A stretch of 38,711 nucleotides of DNA from Hyphomicrobiales bacterium (GCA_900473915.1 UCNG01000017.1:1-38711); one strand, 5' to 3'; shown: positions 26,542 to 35,123, counted from the first letter of the stretch. Notes: generated by a model not told the origin, from the sequence alone. Numbers and translations are program-made.

Positions 26542-26808
26542 TGGTCTGTCTCCTTCATATGCGCCCGACGGAGCGGACGCGCGCTGGTAGGAAACCGGAA
26601 TCTAAGCGCAAAACGCCTCGAACAAAAGAAGATTTCGTTCTGCAATCTGCCGTGATGGAGAAATAAACCTATCGTTTACCACCTAAACTATTGAAATATA
26701 TAACCAGAAAAATTTATTCACATTTCATGAAAAAGACACCGAACTGCCACGTTTGGTACTGTTTTCGCCGCAGTTGCCACAGGTTTTTTGGCATGTTTTT
26801 TGTGGTTT

Positions 26809-27753
26809 TTAGCGAATTAGCGCCAGATATGCCGATAAAGTGAGGATAGATAGCACGGTTGAGTAGAGGATGACGTTGGAGGTTATCGCTGCCTCTCGAC
26901 GATAATGTTCGGCCAGCATGAAGGGGCCGGTGCCGGTCGGAAGCGCTGCGAGGAGGGTTGCGCTTTGCGCGAGCAGGGGCGGCAGTCCGAACACATAGAC
27001 CGCAAGCAGCCAGGTCGCGAGCGGCTGCACGATGAGCTTCACCGAAACAAGGAAGGCGATGGCATTGACGCTCTCACGTTCGATCTTGCGCGGCTGGGCG
27101 AGGAACAGGCCAAGGGCGACAAGCGCGCAAGGGGAGGCGGCACCGCCGAGCATCTTGAGGAAGGTTTCTGCCGGGGCGGGGATGGTGAGTCCCAGAAAGG
27201 ACACGACCGCGCCCAATGCCGGAGCGACAAGCAGCGGATTGCGGATCAGGGACCGCACGACCTTCCAGATGAGACGGAGCGGTTTCTTTTCGGTTTGCAG
27301 GCCGATTTCGATCAGCACGATTGCGAAGGCGAAGGTAGCGCAGACGGTGATGATGATCGAAATGGTTGTCGCGGTCAGAACCCCCGACCCGAAGGCGATC
27401 ATCGAAAGCGGGATGCCCATATAGCCGGTATTGGGGTAGGCGGCGTTGAGGCCGTCGAGCGCGGTGTCCGACAGGGGCAGCTTTCCACGCAGCCGCACCA
27501 GGAACGGCAGGACGAAAGCAATGGCGCTCGAAAGCAGGAACACAGCAATGAAGCCGGGCTGCCAAAGCTCGCTGCCATTTGTGTTGGCCATGATGTCGAA
27601 GAGCAGGGCAGGCAGCGCCAGATAGACCACGAAGCGGTTCAGCTCCGCTATCGCATGAGCCCCGAGGATTTTCAGCTTGAAGGCACCCCAGCCGGAGAAA
27701 ATCAGCGCAAAAACGGGAAGAACGACGATCAGCGTTGTCAGCATGGGGTGCAT
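26809..27753 (-). CDS. AEC (auxin efflux carrier) family permease
   Basis: 314 residues with about ten hydrophobic helices. The AEC (PF03547) pattern is visible: FSGWGAFKLKILGAHAIAELNRFVVYLALPALLF, here interrupted by its length; then LNAAYPNTGYMGIPL (the Asn-Thr-Gly-Tyr motif) and ALPTGTGPFMLAEHYR near the C-terminus. In bacteria such permeases usually carry malate, malonate or other carboxylates; the substrate cannot be told from sequence. No clear Shine-Dalgarno; an alternative ATG is at 27744. Confidence 0.88.
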   Translation of the reverse strand: MHPMLTTLIVVLPVFALIFSGWGAFKLKILGAHAIAELNRFVVYLALPALLFDIMANTNGSELWQPGFIAVFLLSSAIAFVLPFLVRLRGKLPLSDTALDGLNAAYPNTGYMGIPLSMIAFGSGVLTATTISIIITVCATFAFAIVLIEIGLQTEKKPLRLIWKVVRSLIRNPLLVAPALGAVVSFLGLTIPAPAETFLKMLGGAASPCALVALGLFLAQPRKIERESVNAIAFLVSVKLIVQPLATWLLAVYVFGLPPLLAQSATLLAALPTGTGPFMLAEHYRREAAITSNVILYSTVLSILTLSAYLALIR

Positions 27754-27770
27754 TTCATTTCAGGAAAGGA

Positions 27771-27802
27771 AAAGGCGCAGATTTTTTGAAAACTGCGCCT
27801 TT
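27771..27802 (-). terminator. Terminator of the lytic transglycosylase gene
   Basis: A 10-bp stem AAAGGCGCAG/CTGCGCCTTT with inner A/T pairs, followed on the minus strand by TTTTCC. It lies between the transglycosylase and the AEC permease, so these are separate units. Confidence 0.8.
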
Positions 27803-27808
27803 GCGAGC

Positions 27809-29044
27809 TTAAAGCTTGTCGAGCAATTCCGGCGTCGGCCATGAATCGGCAGGCATTCCAAGGCGCATCTGTTCGGCGCGCACGGCATCGCGTGTGGCGA
27901 CGCCGAAGACGCCATCAATCTTGCCCATTTCATAACCGCGCGCCTGAAGCTTGGTCTGGAGTTCCTTCAACTGATCCTGCGTCAGACCGGGAGCCGGATT
28001 GCCCGGATCGAAGGCAGGTGCGCCTGCCAGACGGGTCGCGAAATAGGCAGCCGTCGTGGCGTAGACGATGGATTTGTTCCATTCCACGAACACGTCGAAG
28101 TTCGGATAGGACAGGAAAGCCGGTCCCTTGCGGCCAAGCGGCAGCAAAAGCGACGCATCGCCATCATCCGCTCCGAGCGGACCGTTGAGCCCGGTCACGC
28201 CCTGTTCGGCCCACCATGAATGCGGCTTGCGATTGGTGCGGATCGCTTCTTCCCAAGGCAGGTCCTTGGTGAGACGAACTTCCTCAAGCCAGGGCTGGCC
28301 GCGTTTCCAACCGAGTTCCGAGATCATGCGACCGGCAGTCATCATGGCATCGGGAACGCTGTTCTTCAGATCGACCTTGCCATCGCCGTCGCCATCGACG
28401 CCGCGCTCAAGATAATCCTTCGGCAGAAGCTGCATCATGCCGATTTCGCCAGCCCATGCGCCGGTGGTCGCCGCATCGACAACGCCCTGATCGAAAAGCT
28501 TGAGAAGGGCGATCAGCTGCGGGCGGAACAGGTCCGGGCGGCGGCAGTCATAGGAAAGGGTGACGAGTGCGTTGAGCGTATCGAAATCGCCCTGGATCGC
28601 GCCGTAATCGGTTTCAAGACCCCAGAAGGCGGCAAGCACTGGTCCCGGAACGCCGTAGGTGTCCTCAACCTTCTTGAAGACATCGGCATATTTGACCAGA
28701 TTGTCACGGCCCTTCTTCAGGCGCGCTTCCGAGATGAGGCGCTTGGAGAACTCGGTGAAGGTCAGGTTGAAAACAGTCTGCTTGCGGTCGCGGTCGAGCA
28801 CTTTCTGCTCAAGCATGGCCTTGTGCAGTTCGGCGATGCCCTTTTCGCCGACACCGGCGTCGCGGGCTTCCTTGGTCAGATTGTCCATCCACTGGCCGTA
28901 GTCGATTTCGCATTCGGGCTTTGGAAGGTTGACGGCGTTTTCGGTTGGCGTTGCGGCAGGCGCGGCAGACGCGGCGGCCTGTGCACTGGACATGGTTGTC
29001 GACGCGAGCAGGGCGGCTGCGATAACTGAAGCAAAAAACTTCAT
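27809..29044 (-). CDS. Lytic murein transglycosylase (MltB family) with peptidoglycan-binding domain
   Basis: 411 residues with a signal peptide (to about SSAQA-AA) and no lipobox, so periplasmic and soluble. The SLT_2/MltB catalytic glutamate is Glu144 in AAFWGLETDYGAIQGDFDTL. EIGMMQLLPKDYLERGVDGDGDGKVDL, split for length, is the family's second motif, with a DGDGDGKVD segment that may bind calcium. Residues ~350-411 are a PG_binding_1 domain (LKELQTKLQARGYEMGKIDG; VFGVATRDAVR). It cleaves the MurNAc-GlcNAc bond with 1,6-anhydro product. Its neighbour is a GH25 lysozyme. Confidence 0.93.
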   Translation of the reverse strand: MKFFASVIAAALLASTTMSSAQAAASAAPAATPTENAVNLPKPECEIDYGQWMDNLTKEARDAGVGEKGIAELHKAMLEQKVLDRDRKQTVFNLTFTEFSKRLISEARLKKGRDNLVKYADVFKKVEDTYGVPGPVLAAFWGLETDYGAIQGDFDTLNALVTLSYDCRRPDLFRPQLIALLKLFDQGVVDAATTGAWAGEIGMMQLLPKDYLERGVDGDGDGKVDLKNSVPDAMMTAGRMISELGWKRGQPWLEEVRLTKDLPWEEAIRTNRKPHSWWAEQGVTGLNGPLGADDGDASLLLPLGRKGPAFLSYPNFDVFVEWNKSIVYATTAAYFATRLAGAPAFDPGNPAPGLTQDQLKELQTKLQARGYEMGKIDGVFGVATRDAVRAEQMRLGMPADSWPTPELLDKL

Positions 29045-29163
29045 TGGTAACTCACACTAATGATCGGGAGCAGGCGGCTCCCTTCCGAGGATTGTTTTGC
29101 TATTGCCCCAACAAGCCTCGGAAATGAAGCAAAACTTCGTGTGAACTGCCAAACCGGGCCGTG

Positions 29164-29997
29164 TTAGCGGACCTTGTTGCTTTCCAGCCACTTTTTCCAC
29201 GTGTTGGCATCGCCAGCGAAGACATTGATGTCTGCGTCGCCCTTGATGCCGGGAATGGAGCCGGTGCCGGTATATTGCCAGAACGTCCACGGATGCGGAC
29301 CATATTTCTCGTCCGGATGACCGGCAACGGAGCGCAGCCAGAACGGATAATCCGCCATCTGCCGCAGGTCGTTGTCATCGAAGAAATCGACCGTCGTGTA
29401 GATGATCGGGCGCTTGCCGTAATGCTTTTCCAGCGCTTGCAGGAAGATGCGCATTTCCTTGCGCACGACAGCCGCGTTGGGGCGCAGCTTGCAGGTCGGC
29501 GATTGCGGGTTCCATTCCATGTCGAGAACGGGGGGAAGCGCGCCGGGGTCACGCGGCACGTTCTGGATATACCAGCGCGCCTGCTCGATGGCCGGGCGGC
29601 AGAAATAATAGAAGTGATAGGCGCTCCGCGCGATGCCTGCCTGACGGGCGCCGTTCCAGTGTTCCTGAAAACGGTCATCGACACGGTCGCCGCCTTCGGT
29701 CGCCTTGATGAAGGCGAAGGAAATGCCGCTGGCGCGAACAGCGCTCCAGTCAATATTGGTCTGATATTTGGAAACGTCCGTGCCGTGGATCGGATAGTGC
29801 CACGGCGTCTTGCCAGTCCAGTCATGCGGGTCGCGATCACCGAAACGCGGTGCCTTCACAGAGCCCGATGGCGGTGGAATCCGGGCGACCGAACCACCTG
29901 ATTTCTTTACGTCGGAAAAGTCGTAGTCCACCGTCGTGCAGGCGGAAAGGAACAAAGCGCCGAGGGCGAGAATGCTGCAGCAGGCCAGACGGTTCAT
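29164..29997 (-). CDS. GH25 family lysozyme, putative lipoprotein
   Basis: 277 residues. A lipobox LSAC puts lipidated Cys20 at the mature N-terminus, so it should be membrane-anchored. The GH25 catalytic acids are visible: Asp74 (GTDVSKYQTNIDW) and the Asp159-x-Glu161 pair (PPVLDMEWNP). Other family motifs are FAFIKATEGGD, YHFYYFC, IIYTTVDFF and FWQYTGTGSIPG. It hydrolyses the MurNAc-GlcNAc beta-1,4 bond. A 119-bp gap separates it from the transglycosylase gene downstream on the same strand. Confidence 0.92.
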   Translation of the reverse strand: MNRLACCSILALGALFLSACTTVDYDFSDVKKSGGSVARIPPPSGSVKAPRFGDRDPHDWTGKTPWHYPIHGTDVSKYQTNIDWSAVRASGISFAFIKATEGGDRVDDRFQEHWNGARQAGIARSAYHFYYFCRPAIEQARWYIQNVPRDPGALPPVLDMEWNPQSPTCKLRPNAAVVRKEMRIFLQALEKHYGKRPIIYTTVDFFDDNDLRQMADYPFWLRSVAGHPDEKYGPHPWTFWQYTGTGSIPGIKGDADINVFAGDANTWKKWLESNKVR

Positions 29998-30082
29998 AGA
30001 GTGGTTCCGTGTCGCGAATCAGTCCTCTAACGGTTACGCGATCCGGAGCCGGACGTCACCAGTCTGGCGGGCAAGTTTGCCG

Positions 30083-30775
30083 CTAATCTATTGGAGCGGT
30101 CGGCATTGCCGAACGAATGACCGCTATCCAGGCAAAACCGCGATACAGAATGCGCTTTTCAACGGTGGCGCTGCGCTCCTGGGCGAGCTGTTCGCAAACC
30201 GCAAACAGGTCGTTGCGCGGCGTGACATGAAACCATTCCAGCCATTTGAACAGCGCTTTTCCAAACCAGCGCGGCAGGCGGGCCTGATCGCCAAAATCGA
30301 CGATATGAAGTTCGCCGCCTGCATTGAGGTGCCGGATGCTTTCACGGATGACCGACTGCCATTGCGGGATCATCGACACGGCATAGGAAATGAAAATCCG
30401 GTCAAAGCCCGATTGTCCGAACAATCGCTCGGGATCGAATTGCGCGGCATCGGCACGCTCAAGCCGGACGCGGCTTTCGATGCCGGCGCGCTCCGCAGCC
30501 CGGCGGGCCGTATCCAGCATTTCGGCGGAAATATCGATGCCGAACAGTTTGGCGTCTGGATAATGTTCGGCAGCTTTCACCAGATTGCGGCCTGTGCCGC
30601 AGCCGATCTCCAGAATCGTGCCGTTTTCGGGAACGGCCAGCCCCGCGACCATCGGATCGCGGCCCAGAAGGTAATATTTGCGGGTGGCATCGTAGAAGTG
30701 CCGCTGACGGCGGTAGACCCGATCCATGAGGTTGGCGTGGTCGATACCCTGAACGCTCCATGGGCTACGCAGCAT
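30083..30775 (-). CDS. btaB: Diacylglyceryl-homoserine N-methyltransferase BtaB
   Basis: 230 residues. Class I methyltransferase with motif ILEIGCGTGRNLVKAAEHYP. The N-terminal MDRVYRRQRHFYDATRKYYLLGRD and C-terminal ...LPRWFGKALFKWLEWFHV match BtaB. It adds three methyl groups to the homoserine headgroup, giving the betaine lipid DGTS. Only one base separates its ATG from the btaA stop, so the pair is translationally coupled. In rhizobia the lipid replaces phospholipids when phosphate is scarce. Confidence 0.9.
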   Translation of the reverse strand: MLRSPWSVQGIDHANLMDRVYRRQRHFYDATRKYYLLGRDPMVAGLAVPENGTILEIGCGTGRNLVKAAEHYPDAKLFGIDISAEMLDTARRAAERAGIESRVRLERADAAQFDPERLFGQSGFDRIFISYAVSMIPQWQSVIRESIRHLNAGGELHIVDFGDQARLPRWFGKALFKWLEWFHVTPRNDLFAVCEQLAQERSATVEKRILYRGFAWIAVIRSAMPTAPID

Positions 30776-30776
30776 G

Positions 30777-32012
30777 TCAGGCGTCCTTCAAGATATAGAG
30801 GTGGAAGCCGCCATAAATCGACGAGCGGTCCCGCTCATGCAGGGCGCGGGACTCGTCCGCCTGATATGCCCAGCGACCCAGTATCTCTGGCGCCACCCGT
30901 CCGGGAAGCAGGCTCGGTTCGGCGGCGGTGCGGAAGATGACGCGGGCATCGGGCGCGGCCGTGCGGGTGATTTCGCTCCACAGCGCGTTGAGCTGCTCGT
31001 CATTCATCCAGTCCTGCGCGTCGAGCAGAATATAGCGGTCGACGGAAGCGGCGGGCTTGGCCGCGAGAAAGTCGGTATAGCTCGCGTTTTGCACCGTCAT
31101 GCGATCAGCGCGGGCGCGCACCGTTTCGAAATTGCCGCGCGACAGATAAGGCGGAAGCGGCCCGGTCTCTTCATCGCCGCCATAGCCGCGCCCGAAGGCC
31201 TGCCAGGCGAAATAATTATCGGCGAGGGGAAAGCCGCAGGCGAGTTTTTCAAGGCGGCTGCGCAGAACAAGCGCCATGTCGCCATTTCCGGCGGTGGCAA
31301 GGGCGTCATATTGCTGTGGCGGTATGCCGAGCCCGAACAGGGAGGATTTGCGGGCGGTGGCCCATCGCACCATGCGTTTTTCAAAAAGCGGCGCCAGCGC
31401 CGTGTCGAAGAAGCTGCGCTGCTCTTCCATCGTGCGCGCCTTCAAGATGTCGCGCGGATCGATCCCATAGAGCCGCGCCACGCGGTGCCCCATGCCGATG
31501 AAGACGCCAAGCAAGCCGTGGCGATAGAGGTCGCGCCAGAAAATGGAAATGCGCTGGCGGCCGTTCCATTTGCGCTTTTCCCAATAGGCGCGGCTTTCGC
31601 TGTCGAGATGCGGGCGGATGAAGCGCTTGTAGGCGGCAAGATTGGTCTTGTCGTCGGCCTTGCCGTAGAAGCGATAGAAAGCGTTGTAATCGGGCAGGTT
31701 TTTGACGGCAGCGAGCTTAAGCCGGTTGAACGCGACATGCGCACGATTGAGATCGACCGCCTCGACGCGTGCCGGATCGGCGGTCAGATAGGACATGGCA
31801 TTGCACCCGCCGGAAGCGATGGTGACGATGCGGTGGCCCGGCTCGATGGCGAGCGCGGCCATATCGACTTCCGGGTCTTCCCAGATTTGCGGATAGACCA
31901 GCCCCTTGAACAGCCAGGCGAACAATCTTTCGGAAAAGCCTGCGCGCGAAAGAGCGTTGTTTTGTGTCACAGCACGTTTGAGAATTGTGCCGCCTGCTGC
32001 ACTGTCAGTCAT
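30777..32012 (-). CDS. btaA: SAM:diacylglycerol 3-amino-3-carboxypropyltransferase BtaA
   Basis: 411 residues from the ATG at 32012, with AGGGGAA about 7 nt upstream. It is the DUF3419/BtaA family: FKGLVYPQIWEDPEVDMAAL, the SAM-binding IVTIASGGCNAMSYL, and VEAVDLNRAHVAFNRLKLAA. It transfers the 3-amino-3-carboxypropyl group of SAM to diacylglycerol, making diacylglyceryl-homoserine, the first step of DGTS synthesis. A Pho-box-like site lies 59 bases upstream. Confidence 0.94.
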   Translation of the reverse strand: MTDSAAGGTILKRAVTQNNALSRAGFSERLFAWLFKGLVYPQIWEDPEVDMAALAIEPGHRIVTIASGGCNAMSYLTADPARVEAVDLNRAHVAFNRLKLAAVKNLPDYNAFYRFYGKADDKTNLAAYKRFIRPHLDSESRAYWEKRKWNGRQRISIFWRDLYRHGLLGVFIGMGHRVARLYGIDPRDILKARTMEEQRSFFDTALAPLFEKRMVRWATARKSSLFGLGIPPQQYDALATAGNGDMALVLRSRLEKLACGFPLADNYFAWQAFGRGYGGDEETGPLPPYLSRGNFETVRARADRMTVQNASYTDFLAAKPAASVDRYILLDAQDWMNDEQLNALWSEITRTAAPDARVIFRTAAEPSLLPGRVAPEILGRWAYQADESRALHERDRSSIYGGFHLYILKDA

Positions 32013-32070
32013 CAAGAGTTCCCCTGAACACGAATCCCGGCTTCGGTTTTGCGAAGTTAAACATCGTCCA

Positions 32071-32088
32071 ATGACAGGCGCGTGACGA
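32071..32088 (-). promoter_or_regulatory. Pho-box-like site upstream of btaA
   Basis: Read on the btaA strand: TCGTCAC, four bases (GCGC), CTGTCAT. The second half matches the rhizobial PhoB half-site CTGTCAT exactly; the first keeps GTCA. The 11-base periodicity is right, and the site lies 59 bases before the btaA start. This would induce DGTS synthesis in phosphate starvation. Confidence 0.55.
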
Positions 32089-32218
32089 AATAATTGCGGG
32101 CTTATAAAGAGGGGAAAATGGGCTACAGCTCTGTAATACTATCGCTTTATTACGTTCGGTAAGACTATTTGAGAGAACTTTTTCGCGCTGTTGCCGTTTT
32201 TCCGTGTGAAGGTCCGAG

Positions 32219-32334
32219 TCGACAGGACTTCTGTGTCGATAAGCGACCGTAAAGGTGATTGGCCGGCAAACCGGCCACGCACGGAGAACAGAGAGGCGTT
32301 TGGCAAGCTTGCCAGTGATGCCTGAAACCAGGCC
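32219..32334 (+). promoter_or_regulatory. Structured leader with four hairpins before the small lipoprotein gene
   Basis: Four hairpins in a row: TCGACA/TGTCGA (32219-32239), GGCCGG-CAAA-CCGGCC (32261-32276), the palindrome GGCAAGCTTGCC (32302-32313) and GCCTG-AAAC-CAGGC (32320-32333). The ribosome site AGGAAGGAG follows at 32348. It lies in the 351-base gap 32013-32363 shared with the btaA promoter. It is probably the 5' leader of the lipoprotein mRNA or a small RNA; I do not recognise a known family. Confidence 0.5.
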
Positions 32335-32363
32335 AAGAGCCTAACCTAGGAAGGAGAGCCTAA

Positions 32364-32579
32364 GTGAAGAAGTTTCTGATTGCTTCTGTTGCCGCCGTAT
32401 CGCTTCTCGGTCTTGCAGCTTGCAACGACAAGAAAGACGACACGACCAACGCGCCTGCACCATCCGCGCCGACAGCGCCAGCGCCTTCGAATAATGACAC
32501 GACGCCAGCCCCGACTACGCCGGCCCCGAGCAATCCGGCACCATCGACGCCGGGTACAGGGACCGCACCTTCCAACTAA
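32364..32579 (+). CDS. Small Pro/Ala/Thr-rich lipoprotein
   Basis: 71 residues from a GTG at 32364 with AGGAAGGAG just upstream. The signal peptide ends in a lipobox, GLAAC, with lipidated Cys20. The mature part is low-complexity: repeats of APSAPTAPAPS and TTPAPSNPAPSTPGTG, with an acidic/basic NDKKDD start. It is likely an extended tether or spacer on the membrane rather than an enzyme. The perfect hairpin at 32613-32634 follows. Confidence 0.75.
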   Translation: MKKFLIASVAAVSLLGLAACNDKKDDTTNAPAPSAPTAPAPSNNDTTPAPTTPAPSNPAPSTPGTGTAPSN

Positions 32580-32612
32580 GGGTGCGAAGTTGTGACTGCT
32601 TTGCAGGTGGGT

Positions 32613-32634
32613 GGCGATCCGATGTCGGATCGCC
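32613..32634. terminator. Hairpin after the small lipoprotein gene
   Basis: A perfect 9-bp stem GGCGATCCG/CGGATCGCC with loop ATGT, 34 bases after the stop. No T run, so a possible terminator only. Confidence 0.5.
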
Positions 32635-32750
32635 ATTCGTGCTTGACGGCTTCGGCCGGTTTCGGATTTGACATGAGCGTTAAGGCAACCATAGTGGGAA
32701 AAGACGGACACTCTGCGTTTTCCGTGTTTCAACGCAGGCTCGGTTCGGTT

Positions 32751-33131
32751 ATGGCTTTTGTCATGAACCGTAACTTTCTGTTTTTCATCTCTGCGATTGT
32801 TCTTGTTGCGCTTGCCGCTTGCGGCAAGGGGAGTGACGAGACCGCTGCCACGACCAATGGCGGCGAACAGGGCGCTGCTGCCATATCGCAGCCTGCGAAA
32901 CCGGCAGAAAACACAGGCACGGAAAAAGGTCCCGATCTGGTCAAGTCGCTTCGCGAGAGTTCAGGCGTGGTAACGCCGGAAGAAAAAGCCGCTGCCATCG
33001 AACGGGCGCGCGCAAACGCGGTTGCAGCGGCGCAGTCCGTGGGGCAGACGGATGAGCAGGCACAGGCGGCAGGGGAGGCTGCGGCTGCTGTCGCACAGCG
33101 CTCTTTCAATGAGCGCGAGCCCCAGCAATAA
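32751..33131 (+). CDS. Ala-rich lipoprotein of unknown function
   Basis: 126 residues from the ATG at 32751; an ATG at 32763 is as likely, and neither has a good ribosome site. A lipobox ALAAC follows a long hydrophobic helix (FLFFISAIVLVALAAC). The mature part has a polar Thr/Gly/Glu stretch, then a predicted helix rich in Ala, Glu and Gln (EEKAAAIERARANAVAAAQS to AAAVAQRS). It is not recognised as a family. It is the second small lipoprotein in a row. Confidence 0.65.
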   Translation: MAFVMNRNFLFFISAIVLVALAACGKGSDETAATTNGGEQGAAAISQPAKPAENTGTEKGPDLVKSLRESSGVVTPEEKAAAIERARANAVAAAQSVGQTDEQAQAAGEAAAAVAQRSFNEREPQQ

Positions 33132-33291
33132 TGTGAGAGCCTGTTCCGAAATCACCATTTTCGCTGCGGCCCGCCGCTTTTTGATTCAGGCTCCAAGCCT
33201 GCGGCGCGGTATTCTTTCTAAATATTTGTTTTTTCGACTTTCGCTCGTGCGGGCGGTTTTCAGTTCATTTGGAATTCTATAGAAAAGTCCC

Positions 33292-34002
33292 ATGTCGATT
33301 TGGGTTCGCATTGGTGAGTTTGTCACGTCCGTGGCGTCGAATGCCATTACTGGCGTTATCGAAGCCGTGCGCACCGTTTTTGAAGGCGATGCCGACACGC
33401 GCCGCCGGGTGGCATTCTCCATCGCGATGATCGCGCTTTCCGCCAAGATGGCCAAGGCCGACGGGGTCGTTACCCAGGATGAAATCCGCGCCTTTCAGGA
33501 CATATTTGCCGTGCCGAAGGAAGAGACAGCGCATGTCGCGCGGCTCTACGATCTCGCCAAGCAGGATGTCGCGGGCTACGAAACCTATGCGCGTCAGCTT
33601 GCAGGATTGTGCAGCGAAGGGCAGACCGACTGCCATTTGCTGGAAGACATCCTCGACGGGCTTTTCCATATCGCCACCGCCGATGGCTATGTGCACGAAA
33701 AGGAAATGGCCTTTCTTGCAGGCGTGGCGGATATCTTCGGCTACGATGAGGTTGCTTTCGACCGCATCGCGATCAGGCATGTCCAGCGCGGCGCTGACGA
33801 TCCCTACGCTATTCTGGGACTGGAGCGCGGCGTTTCCTTCGAAATGGCCCGCAAGCGTTATCGTGCGCTGGTCAAGGAGCATCACCCGGACCGGCTGGTG
33901 GCGGAGGGCTTGCCGCTCGAATTCATAACCATTGCCAACAGGCGTCTTGCGGCGATAAACGCCGCCTGGGCGAGTATCGAGAAGAATCTGGAGGCTGCAT
34001 GA
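33292..34002 (+). CDS. DjlA-like protein: TerB-type domain plus C-terminal J domain
   Basis: 236 residues. Residues ~38-155 are a TerB/DjlA-type helical domain (RRVAFSIAMIALSAKMAKADGVVTQDE; HIATADGYVHEKEMAFLAGV, each split in the family alignment). Residues ~165-236 are a J domain with the HPD motif at ~199-201 (KEHHPDRLV). It should stimulate the ATPase of DnaK-type chaperones at the membrane; the N-terminus is only weakly hydrophobic. Its stop overlaps the amidase start (ATGA), so the two are coupled. Confidence 0.9.
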   Translation: MSIWVRIGEFVTSVASNAITGVIEAVRTVFEGDADTRRRVAFSIAMIALSAKMAKADGVVTQDEIRAFQDIFAVPKEETAHVARLYDLAKQDVAGYETYARQLAGLCSEGQTDCHLLEDILDGLFHIATADGYVHEKEMAFLAGVADIFGYDEVAFDRIAIRHVQRGADDPYAILGLERGVSFEMARKRYRALVKEHHPDRLVAEGLPLEFITIANRRLAAINAAWASIEKNLEAA

Positions 34003-34805
34003 GCGGCGCGCGCGAAATCGAGAGCGAATTGTTGGAGGAGCTGGCGCTTGTCCAGCCCGATTTCGCCGGGGCAACGCTGGACCCGTCGCCCAATTTCGGT
34101 CCTCGCCGCGACGGCAAGGTGCCCGCCTTTCTGATCCTCCACTATACAGGTCTGGCAACCGCCGAAGAGGCGGTGCAGGTTCTGAAGTCGCCCGAGATGG
34201 AAGTTTCCGCGCATTATCTCGTCCATGAAGACGGGCGGATCGTGCAGATGGTATCGGAACAGGCGCGGGCCTGGCATGCAGGCAAGAGCTTCTGGAAGGG
34301 CGAAACGGACATCAATTCGGCTTCCATCGGCATCGAGATCGTCAATCCGGGCAATCTGGAAGATTATCCGCCATTCAAGGATGCGCAGATCGAGGCGGTC
34401 ATCCGCCTTTGCCGCGATCTATGCGAGCGCCATGCCATCAAGCCGGAGAACGTGCTGGCCCATTCGGACATCGCTCCGGCGCGCAAGACCGATCCGGGCC
34501 ATAATTTTCCGTGGAAACGGCTTCATGAGGCAGGCATCGGCCATTATATCGAGCCGACGCCGATCCGGGGCGGGCGCTTTCTGGCACGCGGAGAACAGGG
34601 CCAGCCGGTCGAGGCCTTGCAGTCCATGCTCGCACTTTACGGCTACGGAATTGCCATCACAGGTGTCTTCGATGAGGACACGGAGATCGTGATTAAGGCC
34701 TTCCAGCGCCATTTTCGGCCACAGAATGTGGACGGCGTGGCCGATGTTTCTACCATAGATACCCTCTACAGGCTGATTTTTTCCCTGCAAAATGTTACCG
34801 CCTGA
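33999..34805 (+). CDS. N-acetylmuramoyl-L-alanine amidase (AmiD-like) with peptidoglycan-binding domain
   Basis: 268 residues. Amidase_2 fold: zinc ligands His48 (FLILHYTG), His155 (VLAHSDIAP) and Asp165, with catalytic Glu113 (IGIEIVNPG) and Lys163 (ARKTDPGHNFPW). A C-terminal PG_binding_1 domain follows (~200-262: PVEALQSMLALYGYGI; DTEIVIKAFQRHFRP). It cuts the bond between MurNAc and L-Ala. There is no signal peptide or lipobox, which suggests a cytoplasmic role in recycling anhydro-muropeptides, or export by another route. Coupled to the DjlA-like gene. Confidence 0.92.
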   Translation: MSGAREIESELLEELALVQPDFAGATLDPSPNFGPRRDGKVPAFLILHYTGLATAEEAVQVLKSPEMEVSAHYLVHEDGRIVQMVSEQARAWHAGKSFWKGETDINSASIGIEIVNPGNLEDYPPFKDAQIEAVIRLCRDLCERHAIKPENVLAHSDIAPARKTDPGHNFPWKRLHEAGIGHYIEPTPIRGGRFLARGEQGQPVEALQSMLALYGYGIAITGVFDEDTEIVIKAFQRHFRPQNVDGVADVSTIDTLYRLIFSLQNVTA

Positions 34806-34881
34806 CGCCACGCGGTCGACCTGTTCCTCCATGGGGCGGTATTTCATATTTCTGTAATGTTTTCATAAAAATAGACCGATC

Positions 34882-34908
34882 CAGTCCCGTCGCAGAGGGA
34901 CTGCGACG
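34882..34908 (+). promoter_or_regulatory. Mutually exclusive hairpins upstream of the SLT gene
   Basis: Hairpin A pairs CAGTCCC (34882-34888) with GGGACTG (34897-34903). Hairpin B pairs CGTCGCAG (34888-34895) with CTGCGACG (34901-34908). They share bases and cannot form together. They lie in the gene-free stretch 34806-35123, about 215 bases before the SLT start. Such switching pairs occur in attenuators, but no transcript is proven. Confidence 0.45.
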
Positions 34909-35123
34909 GCGGTTCGCTGTGGTCGTGCATGAATCGCTAATGTTGCAACCTGTAAGACTATTTTACTTTTGCAACCAATCTTCAGCTGCATTTGCCCGCC
35001 AATTCATTCGGCAATCCCAGCGGTCACAGGCCTGACACGGCCATATCGGGCGGGATCAAAAAACAGGATCGTCTCCCCCAAGACAGGCGGTCTGACAAAA
35101 GAAACGTTCCAAGACGGTAGGTT

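Noticed and set aside
32159-34963. 12-base match (GTAAGACTATTT) at 32159 and 34952, upstream of envelope genes
   Set aside because: Dozens of 12-base matches are expected by chance in a window of this size.
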